Assembly: GCA_023417775.1 (NCBI GenBank)
Contig: JAEZEJ010000084.1
Coordinates: 1 to 61,778, forward strand
Source: Actinomycetes bacterium
GTDB lineage: Bacteria; Actinomycetota; Actinomycetes; Propionibacteriales; Nocardioidaceae
Direction: 5' to 3'
DNA length: 61,778 nt
The position numbers and the translations under genes were made by a program. Under the pieces are notes generated by a model. The model saw nothing but the letters and a program-made list of their open reading frames with translations, was not told where the DNA came from and did not search any database. Within the stretch, counting starts at the first letter, position 1. Each line of letters opens with the position of its first letter. Below, one piece after another: positions 53,430-61,778 of the stretch.

Positions 53430-55022
53430 CTAGATGGCCGGAAGCTCGCGCTTCATGACCTTGCCGGTCGGGTTACGGGGCAGCTCGTCGAGGAACACGA
53501 TGCTCTTGGGGACCGCGAACTTGGCGACCTGGGCCCGGGCGTATTCGACGAGATCCGGCTCGGACGCCTCGGACCCCTCGTGCAGCACGACGAAGGCGGC
53601 GAGCCGCTGCCCCCACTTGTCGTCGTCGACGCCGGTGACCACGACATCGCGGACGGCCTCGTGCTCGATGAGGGCGTCCTCGAGCTCCCGGGGGAAGACG
53701 TTCTCACCCCCGGAGATGATCATGTCGTCATCGCGCCCGGCGACGAAGAGCAGGCCGTTCTCGTCGAAATAGCCGAGATCGCCGGTGTTCATGAGGCCAT
53801 CGGCGAAGGACTTGGTGTTGCCATCGGTGTAGCCGCCGAAGGGCATGTCGTTGCCGACATGGATGACGCCGGTCTCCCCCTGCGGCACCTCCCGGCCGTC
53901 GGTATCGAGGATCTTGACCGTGGTGCGCCACGGGATGCTGCCCGCGGTCCCGGGGGCGGTGCGGAGGTCCTGCGGCGAGGCGATCGTGACCCAGCCCGTC
54001 TCGGTGGCCCCGTAGAAGTTGTAGATCGAGTCGGTGAAGGTGTCCATGAAGTGCAGAGCGAGGTCCCCGGCGAGGGCGCTGCCGCTGGTCGCGGTGATCT
54101 CGAGGCTGGACACATCCGTGCGAGCGATGACCTCGGGATCGGCATCGACCATGCGCTGCATCATCAGCGGGACCACGACGAGCACCGTGGCCCGGTACCG
54201 GCCGATGTCCTCGATGACCTGCTCGGGCACGAACTTGCGCCGCAGCACATAGGTCGGTGCGGTGGTGAGGCCGAAGCTGAAGTTCAGCAGCCCCCACGAG
54301 TGGAAGAGCGGCGCGGCGATGACGACGGTGGAGTTGCCGCGATACGGAATCGACCCGAAGAAGGCCAGCAGCGGCTTGAGATCCTTGGGCTCCTCGCGCC
54401 GAGCACCCTTGGGCAGCCCGGTGGTGCCGGACGTGAAGATGACGATCGAGCCGTGCTTGGCCGGCTTGCCGTGTCCGTCCGCGGGCTGTCCGTCCGCGAG
54501 GTCGCTCAGCGTGGTGAGGTCCTCGGGGGCGTCGGCATCGGCCCAGCCGAGCAGGATCTTCTCGCGCGGGACGTCGGCCAGGACTCCGAGGAACTCCTGG
54601 TCGACGATCATCAGCTCAGCACCCTCGCGCTCGGCCAGGTCGGTCAGCTGTGAGCGGCTGGCCATCGTGTTGAGCAGCAGGATGCGACCGCCGAGCTGCA
54701 TGATCGCCACGAGGGCGATGACCATCCAGCGGTGATTGCGCGACAGGATCGCGATGGAGTCACCCGGTTGCAGGCCACGCTCCTTGAGGGCGGCCGTGAG
54801 GCGGTTGACCTCCGCGACGAGATCGCGATAGGTGATCTCGCCGGCATCGTCGATGATCGCGGTCTGCTCGGGGAACCGGGCGGCCGCCGCGTTGACACCC
54901 GAGGGCAGGGCGGGGCCCCACTTGGCCAGATGGAACCCGGCCCTCGCGAGCCGCAGCGGGTTGCCGAGCCCGAGCAGGCCGATGCGGTGAGCCACCTTCG
55001 CCGTGTAGGCCAGATCGTTCAT
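53430..55022 (-). CDS. AMP-dependent acyl-CoA synthetase (FadD-type)
   Basis: 530 residues. The ATP/AMP loop IVIFTSGTTGLPKGARREE, the FYGATETGWVTIASP adenine motif, MNTGDLGYFDENGLLFVAGRDDDMIISGGENVFPRELE, and the last catalytic lysine in PRNPTGKVMKREL are intact. It should activate a fatty or other carboxylic acid to its CoA thioester. The substrate is unknown. Transcribed in the same direction as the downstream pemK-like gene (62 bp gap) and the upstream DUF779 gene. Confidence 0.93.
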   Translation of the reverse strand: MNDLAYTAKVAHRIGLLGLGNPLRLARAGFHLAKWGPALPSGVNAAAARFPEQTAIIDDAGEITYRDLVAEVNRLTAALKERGLQPGDSIAILSRNHRWMVIALVAIMQLGGRILLLNTMASRSQLTDLAEREGAELMIVDQEFLGVLADVPREKILLGWADADAPEDLTTLSDLADGQPADGHGKPAKHGSIVIFTSGTTGLPKGARREEPKDLKPLLAFFGSIPYRGNSTVVIAAPLFHSWGLLNFSFGLTTAPTYVLRRKFVPEQVIEDIGRYRATVLVVVPLMMQRMVDADPEVIARTDVSSLEITATSGSALAGDLALHFMDTFTDSIYNFYGATETGWVTIASPQDLRTAPGTAGSIPWRTTVKILDTDGREVPQGETGVIHVGNDMPFGGYTDGNTKSFADGLMNTGDLGYFDENGLLFVAGRDDDMIISGGENVFPRELEDALIEHEAVRDVVVTGVDDDKWGQRLAAFVVLHEGSEASEPDLVEYARAQVAKFAVPKSIVFLDELPRNPTGKVMKRELPAI

Positions 55023-55062
55023 GTCCGGGAGTGTAACAACAAGTTACCCCCGGGTACGCCCG

Positions 55063-55452
55063 TCAGCCCGTGGTCACCGGAGCGAGAGCAGCGGTCTCCT
55101 CTTCGGTGAACAGCCGTGAGCGGATGATGAAGCGATGCCCCGTCGGCCCCTCGATCGAGAATCCGGCACCGCGCCCCGGCACGACGTCGATCGTGATGTG
55201 GGTGTGCGACCAGTAGTCGAACTGGGCCTTGGAGATCCAGACCGGCACGGGCTCGGGCGCACCGATGTCCAGCTCTCCGAGCAGGACATCGGCCGGACCG
55301 GTCAGCAGGGTCCCCTGCGTGTAGCACATCGGGGCCGAGCCATCGCAGCATCCGCCGGACTGGTGGAACATCAACGGCTGGCCGTGGTCGTCCCGGAGAC
55401 GGCGGAGCAGGTCCGCCGCCTCCGGGGTCACACCCACGCGCTCGGTGCTCAT
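55063..55452 (-). CDS. DUF779 protein
   Basis: 129 residues from ATG 55452. Conserved MFHQSGGCCDGSAPMC carries three cysteines likely to bind a metal or act in redox chemistry, followed by WISKAQFDYWSHTHITIDVVPGRGAGFSIE. DUF779 genes typically follow an aldehyde dehydrogenase gene, as here (2-bp gap), and probably assist the enzyme. The precise role is unknown. Confidence 0.88.
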   Translation of the reverse strand: MSTERVGVTPEAADLLRRLRDDHGQPLMFHQSGGCCDGSAPMCYTQGTLLTGPADVLLGELDIGAPEPVPVWISKAQFDYWSHTHITIDVVPGRGAGFSIEGPTGHRFIIRSRLFTEEETAALAPVTTG

Positions 55453-55454
55453 GA

Positions 55455-56978
55455 TCAGAAGAAACCCTGGGCATTCTGCGAGTAGCTGACCAGCAGGTTC
55501 TTGGTCTGCTGATAGTGGTCGAGCATCATCGCATGGTTCTCGCGGCCGATGCCGGAGTTCTTGTAGCCGCCGAAGGCCGCGTGCGCCGGATACGCGTGGT
55601 AGCAGTTCGTCCACACGCGCCCGGCCTGGATGTCGCGGCCGGCCCGGTAGGCCGTGTTGACATCGCGCGACCAGACCCCGGCGCCGAGGCCGTAGAGCGT
55701 GTCATTGGCGATGTCGATGGCATCGTCGTAGTCGTCGAAGCCGGTGACCGAGACGACCGGACCGAAGATCTCCTCCTGGAAGATGCGCATCTTGTTGGTG
55801 CCCTGGAAGATCGTCGGCGCCACGTAGTAGCCGCCGGACAGATCGCCGCCGAGGTCGACACGTTCGCCGCCGGTGATGATCCGGGCGCCCTCCTGGGTGC
55901 CGATGTCGATATAGGACAGGATCTTCTCGAGCTGGTCATTGCTGGCCTGCGCACCGACCATCGTGTCGGTGTCGAGGGGATTGCCCTGCACGATCTTCTT
56001 GACGCGCTCGGTGGCCTGCGGCAGGAACTCCTCGAGGATCGAGTTCTGGATGAGCGCGCGGCTCGGGCAGGTGCAGACCTCGCCCTGGTTGAGCGCGAAC
56101 ATCGCGAAGCCCTCGAGGGCCTTGTCGTAGAAGGCATCCTGCTTCGCCACGACATCGTCGAAGAAGATGTTCGGGCTCTTGCCGCCGAGCTCGAGGGTCA
56201 CCGGGATGAGGTTCTGGCTCGCGTTCTGCATGATGAGCCGGCCGGTGGTGGTCTCGCCGGTGAAGGCGATCTTGCGGATGCGCGAGCTGCTGGCCAGCGG
56301 TGCGCCCGCCTCGGCGCCGAAGCCGTTGACCACGTTGAGCACGCCGGCCGGCACCAGGTCGGCGATGAGCTCGGCGAGCAGCAGGATCGAGGCCGGCGTC
56401 TGCTCGGCGGGCTTGAGGACGACCGCATTGCCGGCCGCGAGCGCGGGGGCGAGCTTCCAGGTGGCCATCAGCAGCGGGAAGTTCCACGGGATGATCTGCC
56501 CGACGACGCCGAGCGGCTCATGGAAGTGGTAGGCGACGGTGTCCTCGTCGATCTGGCTGATGCCGCCCTCCTGGGCGCGGATGGCACCGGCGAAGTAGCG
56601 GAAGTGGTCCACGGCGAGCGGAAGATCGGCCGCGAGGGTCTCGCGGACGGGCTTGCCGTTCTCCCAGGTCTCGCCGACGGCGAGCATCTCGAGGTTCTCC
56701 TCGATGCGGTCGGCGATCTTGTTGAGGATGCCGGCACGCTCGGCGACCGAGGTCTTGCCCCAGGCGGGCGCGGCGGCGTGGGCGGCATCGAGGGCGAGCT
56801 CGATGTCCTCGGCGGTGGATCGGGCGACCTCGCAGAAGGTCTTGCCGTTGACCGGCGACGGGTTCTCGAAGTACTGGCCCTTGACCGGCGGAACCCATTC
56901 GCCGCCGATCCAGTTGTCGTAGCGGGACTGATAGGAGACGACGCTCCCGTCGGTGCCCGGCTGTGCGTAGACGCTCAT
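55455..56978 (-). CDS. acetaldehyde/aldehyde dehydrogenase (ExaC/AldB-type)
   Basis: 507 residues, full length. The NAD motif is GVVGQIIPWNFPLLM, the general base TLELGGKSPNIFF and the catalytic cysteine FALNQGEVCTCPSRALIQ (the double-Cys version of this subgroup). It likely oxidises acetaldehyde or a related aldehyde. It is followed by DUF779 and preceded by a GAF-domain regulator gene on the same strand, a set seen in many actinobacteria and pseudomonads. Confidence 0.94.
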   Translation of the reverse strand: MSVYAQPGTDGSVVSYQSRYDNWIGGEWVPPVKGQYFENPSPVNGKTFCEVARSTAEDIELALDAAHAAAPAWGKTSVAERAGILNKIADRIEENLEMLAVGETWENGKPVRETLAADLPLAVDHFRYFAGAIRAQEGGISQIDEDTVAYHFHEPLGVVGQIIPWNFPLLMATWKLAPALAAGNAVVLKPAEQTPASILLLAELIADLVPAGVLNVVNGFGAEAGAPLASSSRIRKIAFTGETTTGRLIMQNASQNLIPVTLELGGKSPNIFFDDVVAKQDAFYDKALEGFAMFALNQGEVCTCPSRALIQNSILEEFLPQATERVKKIVQGNPLDTDTMVGAQASNDQLEKILSYIDIGTQEGARIITGGERVDLGGDLSGGYYVAPTIFQGTNKMRIFQEEIFGPVVSVTGFDDYDDAIDIANDTLYGLGAGVWSRDVNTAYRAGRDIQAGRVWTNCYHAYPAHAAFGGYKNSGIGRENHAMMLDHYQQTKNLLVSYSQNAQGFF

Positions 56979-57095
56979 GGTGATGACTCCTCACGGGTGT
57001 GACGACTGTCACTCACGCTAGGAGCCCGACCGTTGCGTCTCCGTTGCATCGCCCAGGAGCGAGATCTACTCCCCGACGGTGGCCCCGATACCGCC

Positions 57096-57229
57096 AGGGC
57101 GTGTCTGGTAACTCGTGGCCGTTGCGAGCGGCGTATCCCCCGCCCGCTAGCGCTGGCGGGAGGTGCCCTCACGCCGCGAGGCACCCGTGGGACGTCGCGC
57201 AGCAGGTCGGGAATTGCCAGACACGCCCT
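57096..57229. mobile_element. MITE-like element with 16-bp terminal inverted repeats
   Basis: AGGGCGTGTCTGGTAA (57096-57111) and TTGCCAGACACGCCCT (57214-57229) match as inverted repeats at 15 of 16 positions and enclose 102 bp of GC-rich DNA with two internal hairpins (57143-57160 and 57163-57184). No transposase is encoded. The right end overlaps the stop codon of the regulator gene. It resembles the ends of an insertion sequence reduced to a non-autonomous element; no clear target duplication was seen. Confidence 0.6.
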
Positions 57230-58517
57230 AGGCGAGCTCGGCATCGAGGCGGCGCAGGTGGGCGGCGACCTGGGCGGCGCGAGGAGAGGACGAGGGGACG
57301 ATCGCCACCGCGTGCTCCCACATCGCGTAGTCGTCGACACCGTGCGGCGTGTCGGCGAAGGAGAGCACCGCATCGGGATCATCGCTGCCCAGCAGACTCG
57401 ACCGCACCAGCTCGTGCAGCTCGTCACGGAGCCGCGACACCCCGGGCGCCCGCGAATCGGGCAGGATCGGACCGCGATAGGCCGCGACCGCCTGCCGCAG
57501 CCGACCGCCGGCGAGACGCGACCGCAGCGCATCGACATCGGTGCGCAGGGCGCCGGCGAGACGATAGGGACGCGACAGCAGACTGATCCGGCCGAGAGTG
57601 CCGCGCAGTCTCGACAGCTCGGCCCGCACCGTCACCTCCGGGATCTCGTGCTCGCTCAGCTCGACGGCGAGCTCGGCGCTCGTATAGCCGCGTGCGGAGG
57701 AGGCCAGCAACAGCAGGAGCTCGCTGTGCCGCAGGCTCAACCGGGTCGTGGTCATCGCATCGCGCCAGGTCGCCGATCGCACGCCCAGCACGTCCAGACG
57801 CGGAGTCGATTCCGTCGGCGCCGGCGATGACGGATGCGCCGCGGCGGCCTCGAGACGGGTGATCCGCAGCTCGGCCTCGACGGCCGCCGCGGTGGCTCGC
57901 ACGAGCCCGAGGCTCTGCGGCGACACCACCTCGGGGCCGCCGGTCAGGTCGAGGATGCCGAGCACCGCCCCGGTGTCGGGATCGTGGATCGGCGCTGCCG
58001 AGCAGCTCCACGGAGTGACCGGCCGGGCCAGGTGCTCCGGGCCGAAGATCTGGACCGGCCGGTCCAGCGCGAGCGCGGTACCCGGGGCATTCGTGCCCGC
58101 CTGCGCCTCGCTCCAGTCGGCACCGGGCACGAAGGCCATCGCCTCGGCTCGACGGCGGGCGAGCGATGCCCCTTCGACCCACAGCAGCCGGCCGGCCGCG
58201 TCGGTCACCGCGACCAGGAGACCGGACTCCCGGGCGGACTCGACCAGCAGCCGGCGGATGACCGGCATCGCGACCGCGAGGGGATGCTCGCTGCGGACCC
58301 GCTCCAGTTCCTCCTCGTCGAGGCTGATGGGCGGGACTCCGTGCTCGGGGTCCATCCCCCCGGAGAGGCTGCGTCGCCAGGAATCGCGCACGAGCGAACG
58401 GAGCGTGGGCGAGGCGCGGCCGTCCGCGACGAAGGCGTCATGGGCCTCGTTCAGCGCACGGGAGAGCCGCCGCGGGTCGGCACCCGCCGGCACCGCGATG
58501 TCCTCGCGAGGCTCCAT
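57228..58517 (-). CDS. GAF-domain transcriptional regulator (AcoR-like) of the aldehyde dehydrogenase unit
   Basis: 429 residues. Residues about 1-65 form a helical N-terminus (LRSLVRDSWRRSLSGGMDPEH) as in AcoR-type activators. A GAF sensor domain spans about 90-220 (RESGLLVAVTDAAGRLLW, WSEAQAGTNAPGTALALDRPVQ, PIHDPDTGAVLGILDLTG). There is no sigma-54 AAA+ domain; instead a winged-helix-like C-terminal region follows (LSLRHSELLLLLASSARGYTSAELAVELSE). It likely senses a small effector and controls the ExaC/DUF779 genes. Its TAG stop is formed at the boundary of the MITE-like element. Confidence 0.82.
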   Translation of the reverse strand: MEPREDIAVPAGADPRRLSRALNEAHDAFVADGRASPTLRSLVRDSWRRSLSGGMDPEHGVPPISLDEEELERVRSEHPLAVAMPVIRRLLVESARESGLLVAVTDAAGRLLWVEGASLARRRAEAMAFVPGADWSEAQAGTNAPGTALALDRPVQIFGPEHLARPVTPWSCSAAPIHDPDTGAVLGILDLTGGPEVVSPQSLGLVRATAAAVEAELRITRLEAAAAHPSSPAPTESTPRLDVLGVRSATWRDAMTTTRLSLRHSELLLLLASSARGYTSAELAVELSEHEIPEVTVRAELSRLRGTLGRISLLSRPYRLAGALRTDVDALRSRLAGGRLRQAVAAYRGPILPDSRAPGVSRLRDELHELVRSSLLGSDDPDAVLSFADTPHGVDDYAMWEHAVAIVPSSSPRAAQVAAHLRRLDAELA

Positions 58518-58548
58518 GGACGAAGCCTACCCGCCGATGTGACGCCGA

Positions 58549-58935
58549 TCACGCGCGAGCGGCGAGACCTCGCGCCCAGTTGACCTGCTGAGTCACCATC
58601 TGCGCGACCTGAGGGGACTGCGCGGGAACCGTGGCGGTGTGCGCGAAGCCGGGCCCGGACACGGTGACCTGGACGTAGCCGGTCGTCGTGCGCTCCTTGA
58701 CGAGCAGGAACAGCAGTCCGAGCAGGCAGAACAGGAAGAAGACGATCGCGCAGACGATCGCCCACGCGGGGATCCGCTCCTCCGTGCGCGAATAGTCGGC
58801 GATCTGCCAGGTCGTGCCGCCGATGGGGAACGATCCCGAGGGCAGGAAGACGCTCTGCGGCGAGACCCCGATGTCGCCGATCGAGATCTGCGGCATGTCC
58901 GGCTGAGCGGGAATCGGCTCGTTCACGTGCGCCAT
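58549..58935 (-). CDS. single-helix membrane protein of unknown function
   Basis: 128 residues. The N-terminal 55 residues are hydrophilic (ISIGDIGVSPQSVFLPSGSFPIGGTTWQIADYSRTEERIP). One long helix lies at about 57-80 (AWAIVCAIVFFLFCLLGLLFLLV), and a small C-terminal domain follows (YVQVTVSGPGFAHTATVPAQSPQVAQMVTQQVNWARGLA) that looks like one alpha/beta unit. Similar small proteins occur in Mycobacteriales, but no function is recognised. It lies between metI and the regulator gene, same strand. Confidence 0.7.
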   Translation of the reverse strand: MAHVNEPIPAQPDMPQISIGDIGVSPQSVFLPSGSFPIGGTTWQIADYSRTEERIPAWAIVCAIVFFLFCLLGLLFLLVKERTTTGYVQVTVSGPGFAHTATVPAQSPQVAQMVTQQVNWARGLAARA

Positions 58936-58965
58936 TGAACCACGTGAGCCGGTCCGCCCATCAGC

Positions 58966-59625
58966 TCAGCGCCGCAGCACCTTGCGCGCCGCCGCGTTGC
59001 CGGCGAACTGACCGATCTGCACGATGACGATGACGATGAGGATGGCCGTCCACGTGACCCAGGGGTTGAACTGGCGGTAGCCGTACTGCAGGGCGAAGTT
59101 GCCGAGTCCGCCCGCTCCGATCACGCCGACGACCGCGATCATGTCGACGATCGCGATGAAGGCGAAGGTGAAGCCGAGGATCAGCGGGCCGAAGGCCTCG
59201 GGCAGCAGCACGGTGAAGATCACGCGCAGCCGGCTGGCACCCATCGACCGCGCCGCCTCCAGTACGCCCGGTGACACCGAGACGAGGTTCTGCTCGACGA
59301 TGCGGGCGATGCCGAAGGTCGCCGCGAACACCACGATCGGCATCGCCGCCGTGTTGCCGATGCCGGTGCCGAATACCTCGCGCACGAGCCCTTGCAGACC
59401 GATCGCCAAGAGGATGAACGGGATGGGCCGGAAGAAGTTGACCAGCACGTTCAGCACGACGTTGACCGGCGTGTTGGCCATCAGGCCGCCCTTGCGGGTC
59501 ACATAGAGGGCCGTGCCGATGGTGAGGCCGAGCAGGCCGCCGATCGTCAGCCCGACGGCCGAGAGGACGATCGTCTCGATGGTGGCGGTGCCGATCAGCC
59601 CGCGTAGCTCGATCACGCGATCCAT
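58966..59625 (-). CDS. metI: methionine ABC transporter permease
   Basis: 219 residues, five or so helices, with the ABC permease EAA loop (EAARSMGASRLRVIFTVLLPEAFGPL) and the MetI-type start (IETIVLSAVGLTIGGLLGLTIGTAL). Works with MetN and MetQ to import methionine. Its ATG shares one base with the metN stop (TGATG), so the two are coupled. Confidence 0.93.
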   Translation of the reverse strand: MDRVIELRGLIGTATIETIVLSAVGLTIGGLLGLTIGTALYVTRKGGLMANTPVNVVLNVLVNFFRPIPFILLAIGLQGLVREVFGTGIGNTAAMPIVVFAATFGIARIVEQNLVSVSPGVLEAARSMGASRLRVIFTVLLPEAFGPLILGFTFAFIAIVDMIAVVGVIGAGGLGNFALQYGYRQFNPWVTWTAILIVIVIVQIGQFAGNAAARKVLRR

Positions 59626-60647
59626 CAGCGCACCTCCCTGACCTCGATGAGGGCGGACACGGCGCGCACGGCCTCGTCGACGCGTTCACCGGTCAGCTCG
59701 ACGGTGAGATTGCCGAAGGTCCTGCCCTGCACCTCTTCCATCCCTCCGTAGACGAGCTCGAAGCCGACGCCATGCTCGGCGAGGGCCCCGAAGACCTGGG
59801 CCTGCGATGCGGAGTCCTCACGGAACGAGAGGGTGACGAGCCGTCCCGGATGGCGCTTGCCCAGTTCCTCGACGACCGTCGCCCCGGGCAGGTCGTCGAC
59901 GACGGTGTTGACGAAGCGCCGGGTCACGTCGTGCTCGGGTCGTGCGAACAGGTCGAAGGTCGTGCCGCTCTCGACCACCCTGCCGTCCTCCATCACCGCG
60001 ACCCGGTCGGCGAGGTTCTTGACGACCTCCATCTCGTGCGTGATGACGACGATGGTGATGCCGAGTTCGGCGTTGACCCGCCGCAGCAGGTCGACGACCC
60101 CCTGCGTGGTCTCCGGGTCGAGGGCGCTGGTGGCCTCATCGGCGAGCAGGATCCGCGGCGAGGAGGCCAGCGCCCGAGCGACGCCGACGCGCTGCTTCTG
60201 ACCGCCGGACAGCTGCTCGGGATACTGATGCGCCTTGTCGGCCAGGCCGACGAAGTGCAATAGCTCGGAGATGCGCTCCTGCTGCTCGGAGCTGGGCACG
60301 CCGGCGACCTTGAGCGGGTAGGCGATATTGCCCCACACCGTGCGCGAGTGGAACAGATTGAACTGCTGGAAGATCATGCCGATCGTGCGGCGGACCTTCT
60401 GCAGCTCGCTCTCGCGCATCGTCGTCAGGTCCTGTCCGGCGACCACGACCGAGCCGGAGGTCGCCGGTTCGAGCGCGTTGATCAGCCGGGCGAGGGTCGA
60501 CTTGCCGGCGCCGGAGTACCCGACGATGCCGAGGATCTCTCCCTCGGCGACATCGAGGGTGACCCCGTCCACCGCATGGACGGGGTCACTTCCTCGGCGC
60601 CTGGGCGGGTACGCCTTGGCGACGTCCCGCAACTCGATGAGGGCCAC
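59625..60647 (-). CDS. metN: methionine ABC transporter ATP-binding protein
   Basis: 340 residues. Walker A GYSGAGKSTLARL, signature LSGGQKQRVGVARAL, Walker B ILLADEATSALD and the H-loop VITHEMEV are intact. From about residue 265 the NIL regulatory domain follows (RLVTLSFREDSASQAQVFGAL, GVGFELVYGGMEEVQGRTFGNLTVEL), which binds methionine and blocks transport when it is plentiful. Second gene of the metQ-metN-metI operon, 9 bp from metQ. Confidence 0.95.
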   Translation of the reverse strand: MALIELRDVAKAYPPRRRGSDPVHAVDGVTLDVAEGEILGIVGYSGAGKSTLARLINALEPATSGSVVVAGQDLTTMRESELQKVRRTIGMIFQQFNLFHSRTVWGNIAYPLKVAGVPSSEQQERISELLHFVGLADKAHQYPEQLSGGQKQRVGVARALASSPRILLADEATSALDPETTQGVVDLLRRVNAELGITIVVITHEMEVVKNLADRVAVMEDGRVVESGTTFDLFARPEHDVTRRFVNTVVDDLPGATVVEELGKRHPGRLVTLSFREDSASQAQVFGALAEHGVGFELVYGGMEEVQGRTFGNLTVELTGERVDEAVRAVSALIEVREVR

Positions 60648-60656
60648 GTGGCGACC

Positions 60657-61568
60657 TTACTGGTTGTCGCGGACGTCCTGCTCGGCATCGGCGAGCGTCG
60701 ACTTGAGCTCGTCGATCGGGGTCTTGACGAACTCGGCGGTGCCGCCTGAGACGTCCTGGACTCCGTCGAGCACGTCCTGGCTGTCCTGGTAGATCTCGAC
60801 GAGCTTGGCGTAGGTCTCGTTGTCCTCGTCCTCGGCCCGCGCGACGAAGATGTTGACGTACGGGAGCGCGTCCGGGTCGTCGGCGCTGTCCTCGTAGATC
60901 GCGTCGTCGAAGCTGAGGCCCGCGTTCTCGACGAAGTCGTTGTTGATAACCGCGGCGGCGACATCCTGCAGCGAGGCGGCGGTGATCTCGGCGTTGAGGG
61001 CCGTGACCTCGACCCGCGAGGCGGCGGTGTCGACATCGGCGAGATCGGAGAAGGCCGTGCCGCCGTCGGTCAGCTCGATGAGGCCGGCGGACTGCAGCAG
61101 CACCAGCGCGCGGGCCTGGTTGGTGGCGTCATTGGGGACGGCGACGGTCTCACCGTCGGGGATCTCCTCGACATCGCCGTACTCCAGCGAGTACAGGCCG
61201 AGGGGGTAGATCGCCGTGGTGCCGATCGGGACGAGATCCTCGTCGTTGTTCACGTTGTAGTCGGCGAGGTAGACGATGTGCTGGAACTGATTGAGGTCCA
61301 GGTCGCCGGCCGCGAGCGCGGGGTTCGGCTGGGTGTACTCGGCGAAGTCGACGATCTCGACATCGATGCCCTCGTCGGCGGCGGCCTCCTTGTAGGTCTC
61401 CCAGTAGGGGTCGCTCGCTCCGACGACGCCGATGCGAACCGTGTCCTCGTCACCGCCGCGAGTCAGAGCGAAGACGCCCGCGGCGATGAGGACGAGCACC
61501 ACCACGCCGATCGCGACGATGAGTCCGGTGCGCTTCTTGGGCGCTTCGATGAGATTCGAGTCCGACAT
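60657..61568 (-). CDS. metQ: MetQ-type methionine-binding protein, N-terminally anchored
   Basis: 303 residues from ATG 61568 (SDSNLIEAPKKRTGLIVAIGVVVLVLIAAGVFAL). The binding domain begins TVRIGVVGASDPYWETYKEAAADEGIDVEIVDF, with DLNQFQHIVYL and IPTPDDATNQARAL-type (VAVPNDATNQARALVLLQSAGLI) as family landmarks. Unlike classical MetQ there is no lipobox cysteine; a single N-terminal helix at about 18-42 should tether it outside the membrane. First gene of the operon. Confidence 0.93.
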   Translation of the reverse strand: MSDSNLIEAPKKRTGLIVAIGVVVLVLIAAGVFALTRGGDEDTVRIGVVGASDPYWETYKEAAADEGIDVEIVDFAEYTQPNPALAAGDLDLNQFQHIVYLADYNVNNDEDLVPIGTTAIYPLGLYSLEYGDVEEIPDGETVAVPNDATNQARALVLLQSAGLIELTDGGTAFSDLADVDTAASRVEVTALNAEITAASLQDVAAAVINNDFVENAGLSFDDAIYEDSADDPDALPYVNIFVARAEDEDNETYAKLVEIYQDSQDVLDGVQDVSGGTAEFVKTPIDELKSTLADAEQDVRDNQ

Positions 61569-61778
61569 GGACGTCCTTTCGTGCACGGCTCGTGGCCGAT
61601 GGGGGTGGTGAGGTCCGCGCGGTGGCGCGGCACATGTTCGACCGTACGAAGGCCAACGCCCGCCGACCCACCGATCTCACCATCCGAGACGACCAGGGCC
61701 CGGGCGGTGAGCTATCCCACGTTCTCGGCCGTCCCGGGGTGGTCATCCCCCGCCGGGGCGGCCCCTCCGTGGCGGGGG
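61569..61778. other. region upstream of metQ
   Basis: 210 bp at the window edge, upstream of metQ on the minus strand. GAAAGGACGT just before the metQ ATG supplies the ribosome-binding site. A GC-rich hairpin, CCCCGCCGGGG-type, lies at about 61748-61777. No SAM riboswitch core was recognised and no gene is seen. Confidence 0.5.

Noticed and set aside
61569..61778. SAM riboswitch upstream of metQ
   Set aside because: Read on the minus strand, the sequence lacks the conserved core and paired helices of SAM-I/IV type riboswitches that I could recognise.

Overview
The window is high-GC chromosomal DNA from an actinobacterium, most likely order Mycobacteriales (Gordonia/Dietzia/Rhodococcus-like; the genus cannot be fixed from sequence alone). 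The evidence is the set of conserved neighbourhoods: a perM-like (DUF6350) gene next to sucD-sucC; rex-hemA-hemC-hemD-hemB; hemL-phosphoglycerate mutase-tlpA-ccdA-resB-ccsB; menE/menA/menD/menC; citrate synthase 2 (citA) divergent from pdxH; mutA-mutB with meaB nearby; and serC near DUF2530, DUF3027 and cspB. No rRNA, tRNA, CRISPR array, prophage or complete insertion sequence was seen.

Layout. 0-7 kb: the 5' part of a DUF6350 membrane protein, a membrane-tethered sigma-factor-like sensor, a DUF1801 protein, succinyl-CoA synthetase, a small B12-domain-like protein and an M23 peptidase. 7-13.5 kb: accessory enzymes (DinB-like isomerase, SGNH hydrolase, Uma2-like nuclease, a GMC oxidoreductase/aldehyde dehydrogenase pair, a DAO-type oxidase). 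13.5-20.3 kb: menaquinone synthesis (menD, menC, menE, menA) with an MFS pump. 20.4-28.3 kb: a Cds1-like PLP enzyme, small membrane proteins, the system II cytochrome c maturation operon and hemL. 28.5-35.5 kb: a lytic transglycosylase and the haem operon headed by the redox sensor Rex, with a Rex-operator-like site. 35.5-45 kb: an MFS transporter, pdxH, citA, meaB and methylmalonyl-CoA mutase. 45-53.4 kb: serC, a gamma-carbonic-anhydrase-like protein, a purine permease, an EamA transporter, small conserved actinobacterial genes, cspB, a YihY protein and a PemK/MazF-like protein. 53.4-61.6 kb: an acyl-CoA synthetase, a regulated aldehyde dehydrogenase/DUF779 unit and the metQ-metN-metI methionine importer.

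Much of the window serves respiration: menaquinone, haem, cytochrome c maturation, redox sensing and TCA/propionate carbon flow.

The most unusual signal lies between genes. Four intra-operon gaps of about 95-120 bp (ccdA/resB, rex/hemA, mutA/mutB, pemK/yihY) are each bridged exactly by a tiny ORF, or a chain of two, that shares an ATGA stop/start overlap with both the upstream and the downstream gene. Two of these ORFs are homologous 36-residue peptides made from a 66-bp palindrome (26-nt arms, 14-nt loop). A third copy of that palindrome sits between serC and the next gene, with paired base changes in its arms. The frame through the palindrome is open on both strands in all three copies. This looks like a family of intercistronic elements that preserve translational coupling. 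A second, separate family of short palindromic units clusters around menA and at 22.1-22.3 kb, and a MITE-like element with terminal inverted repeats lies at 57.1-57.2 kb.
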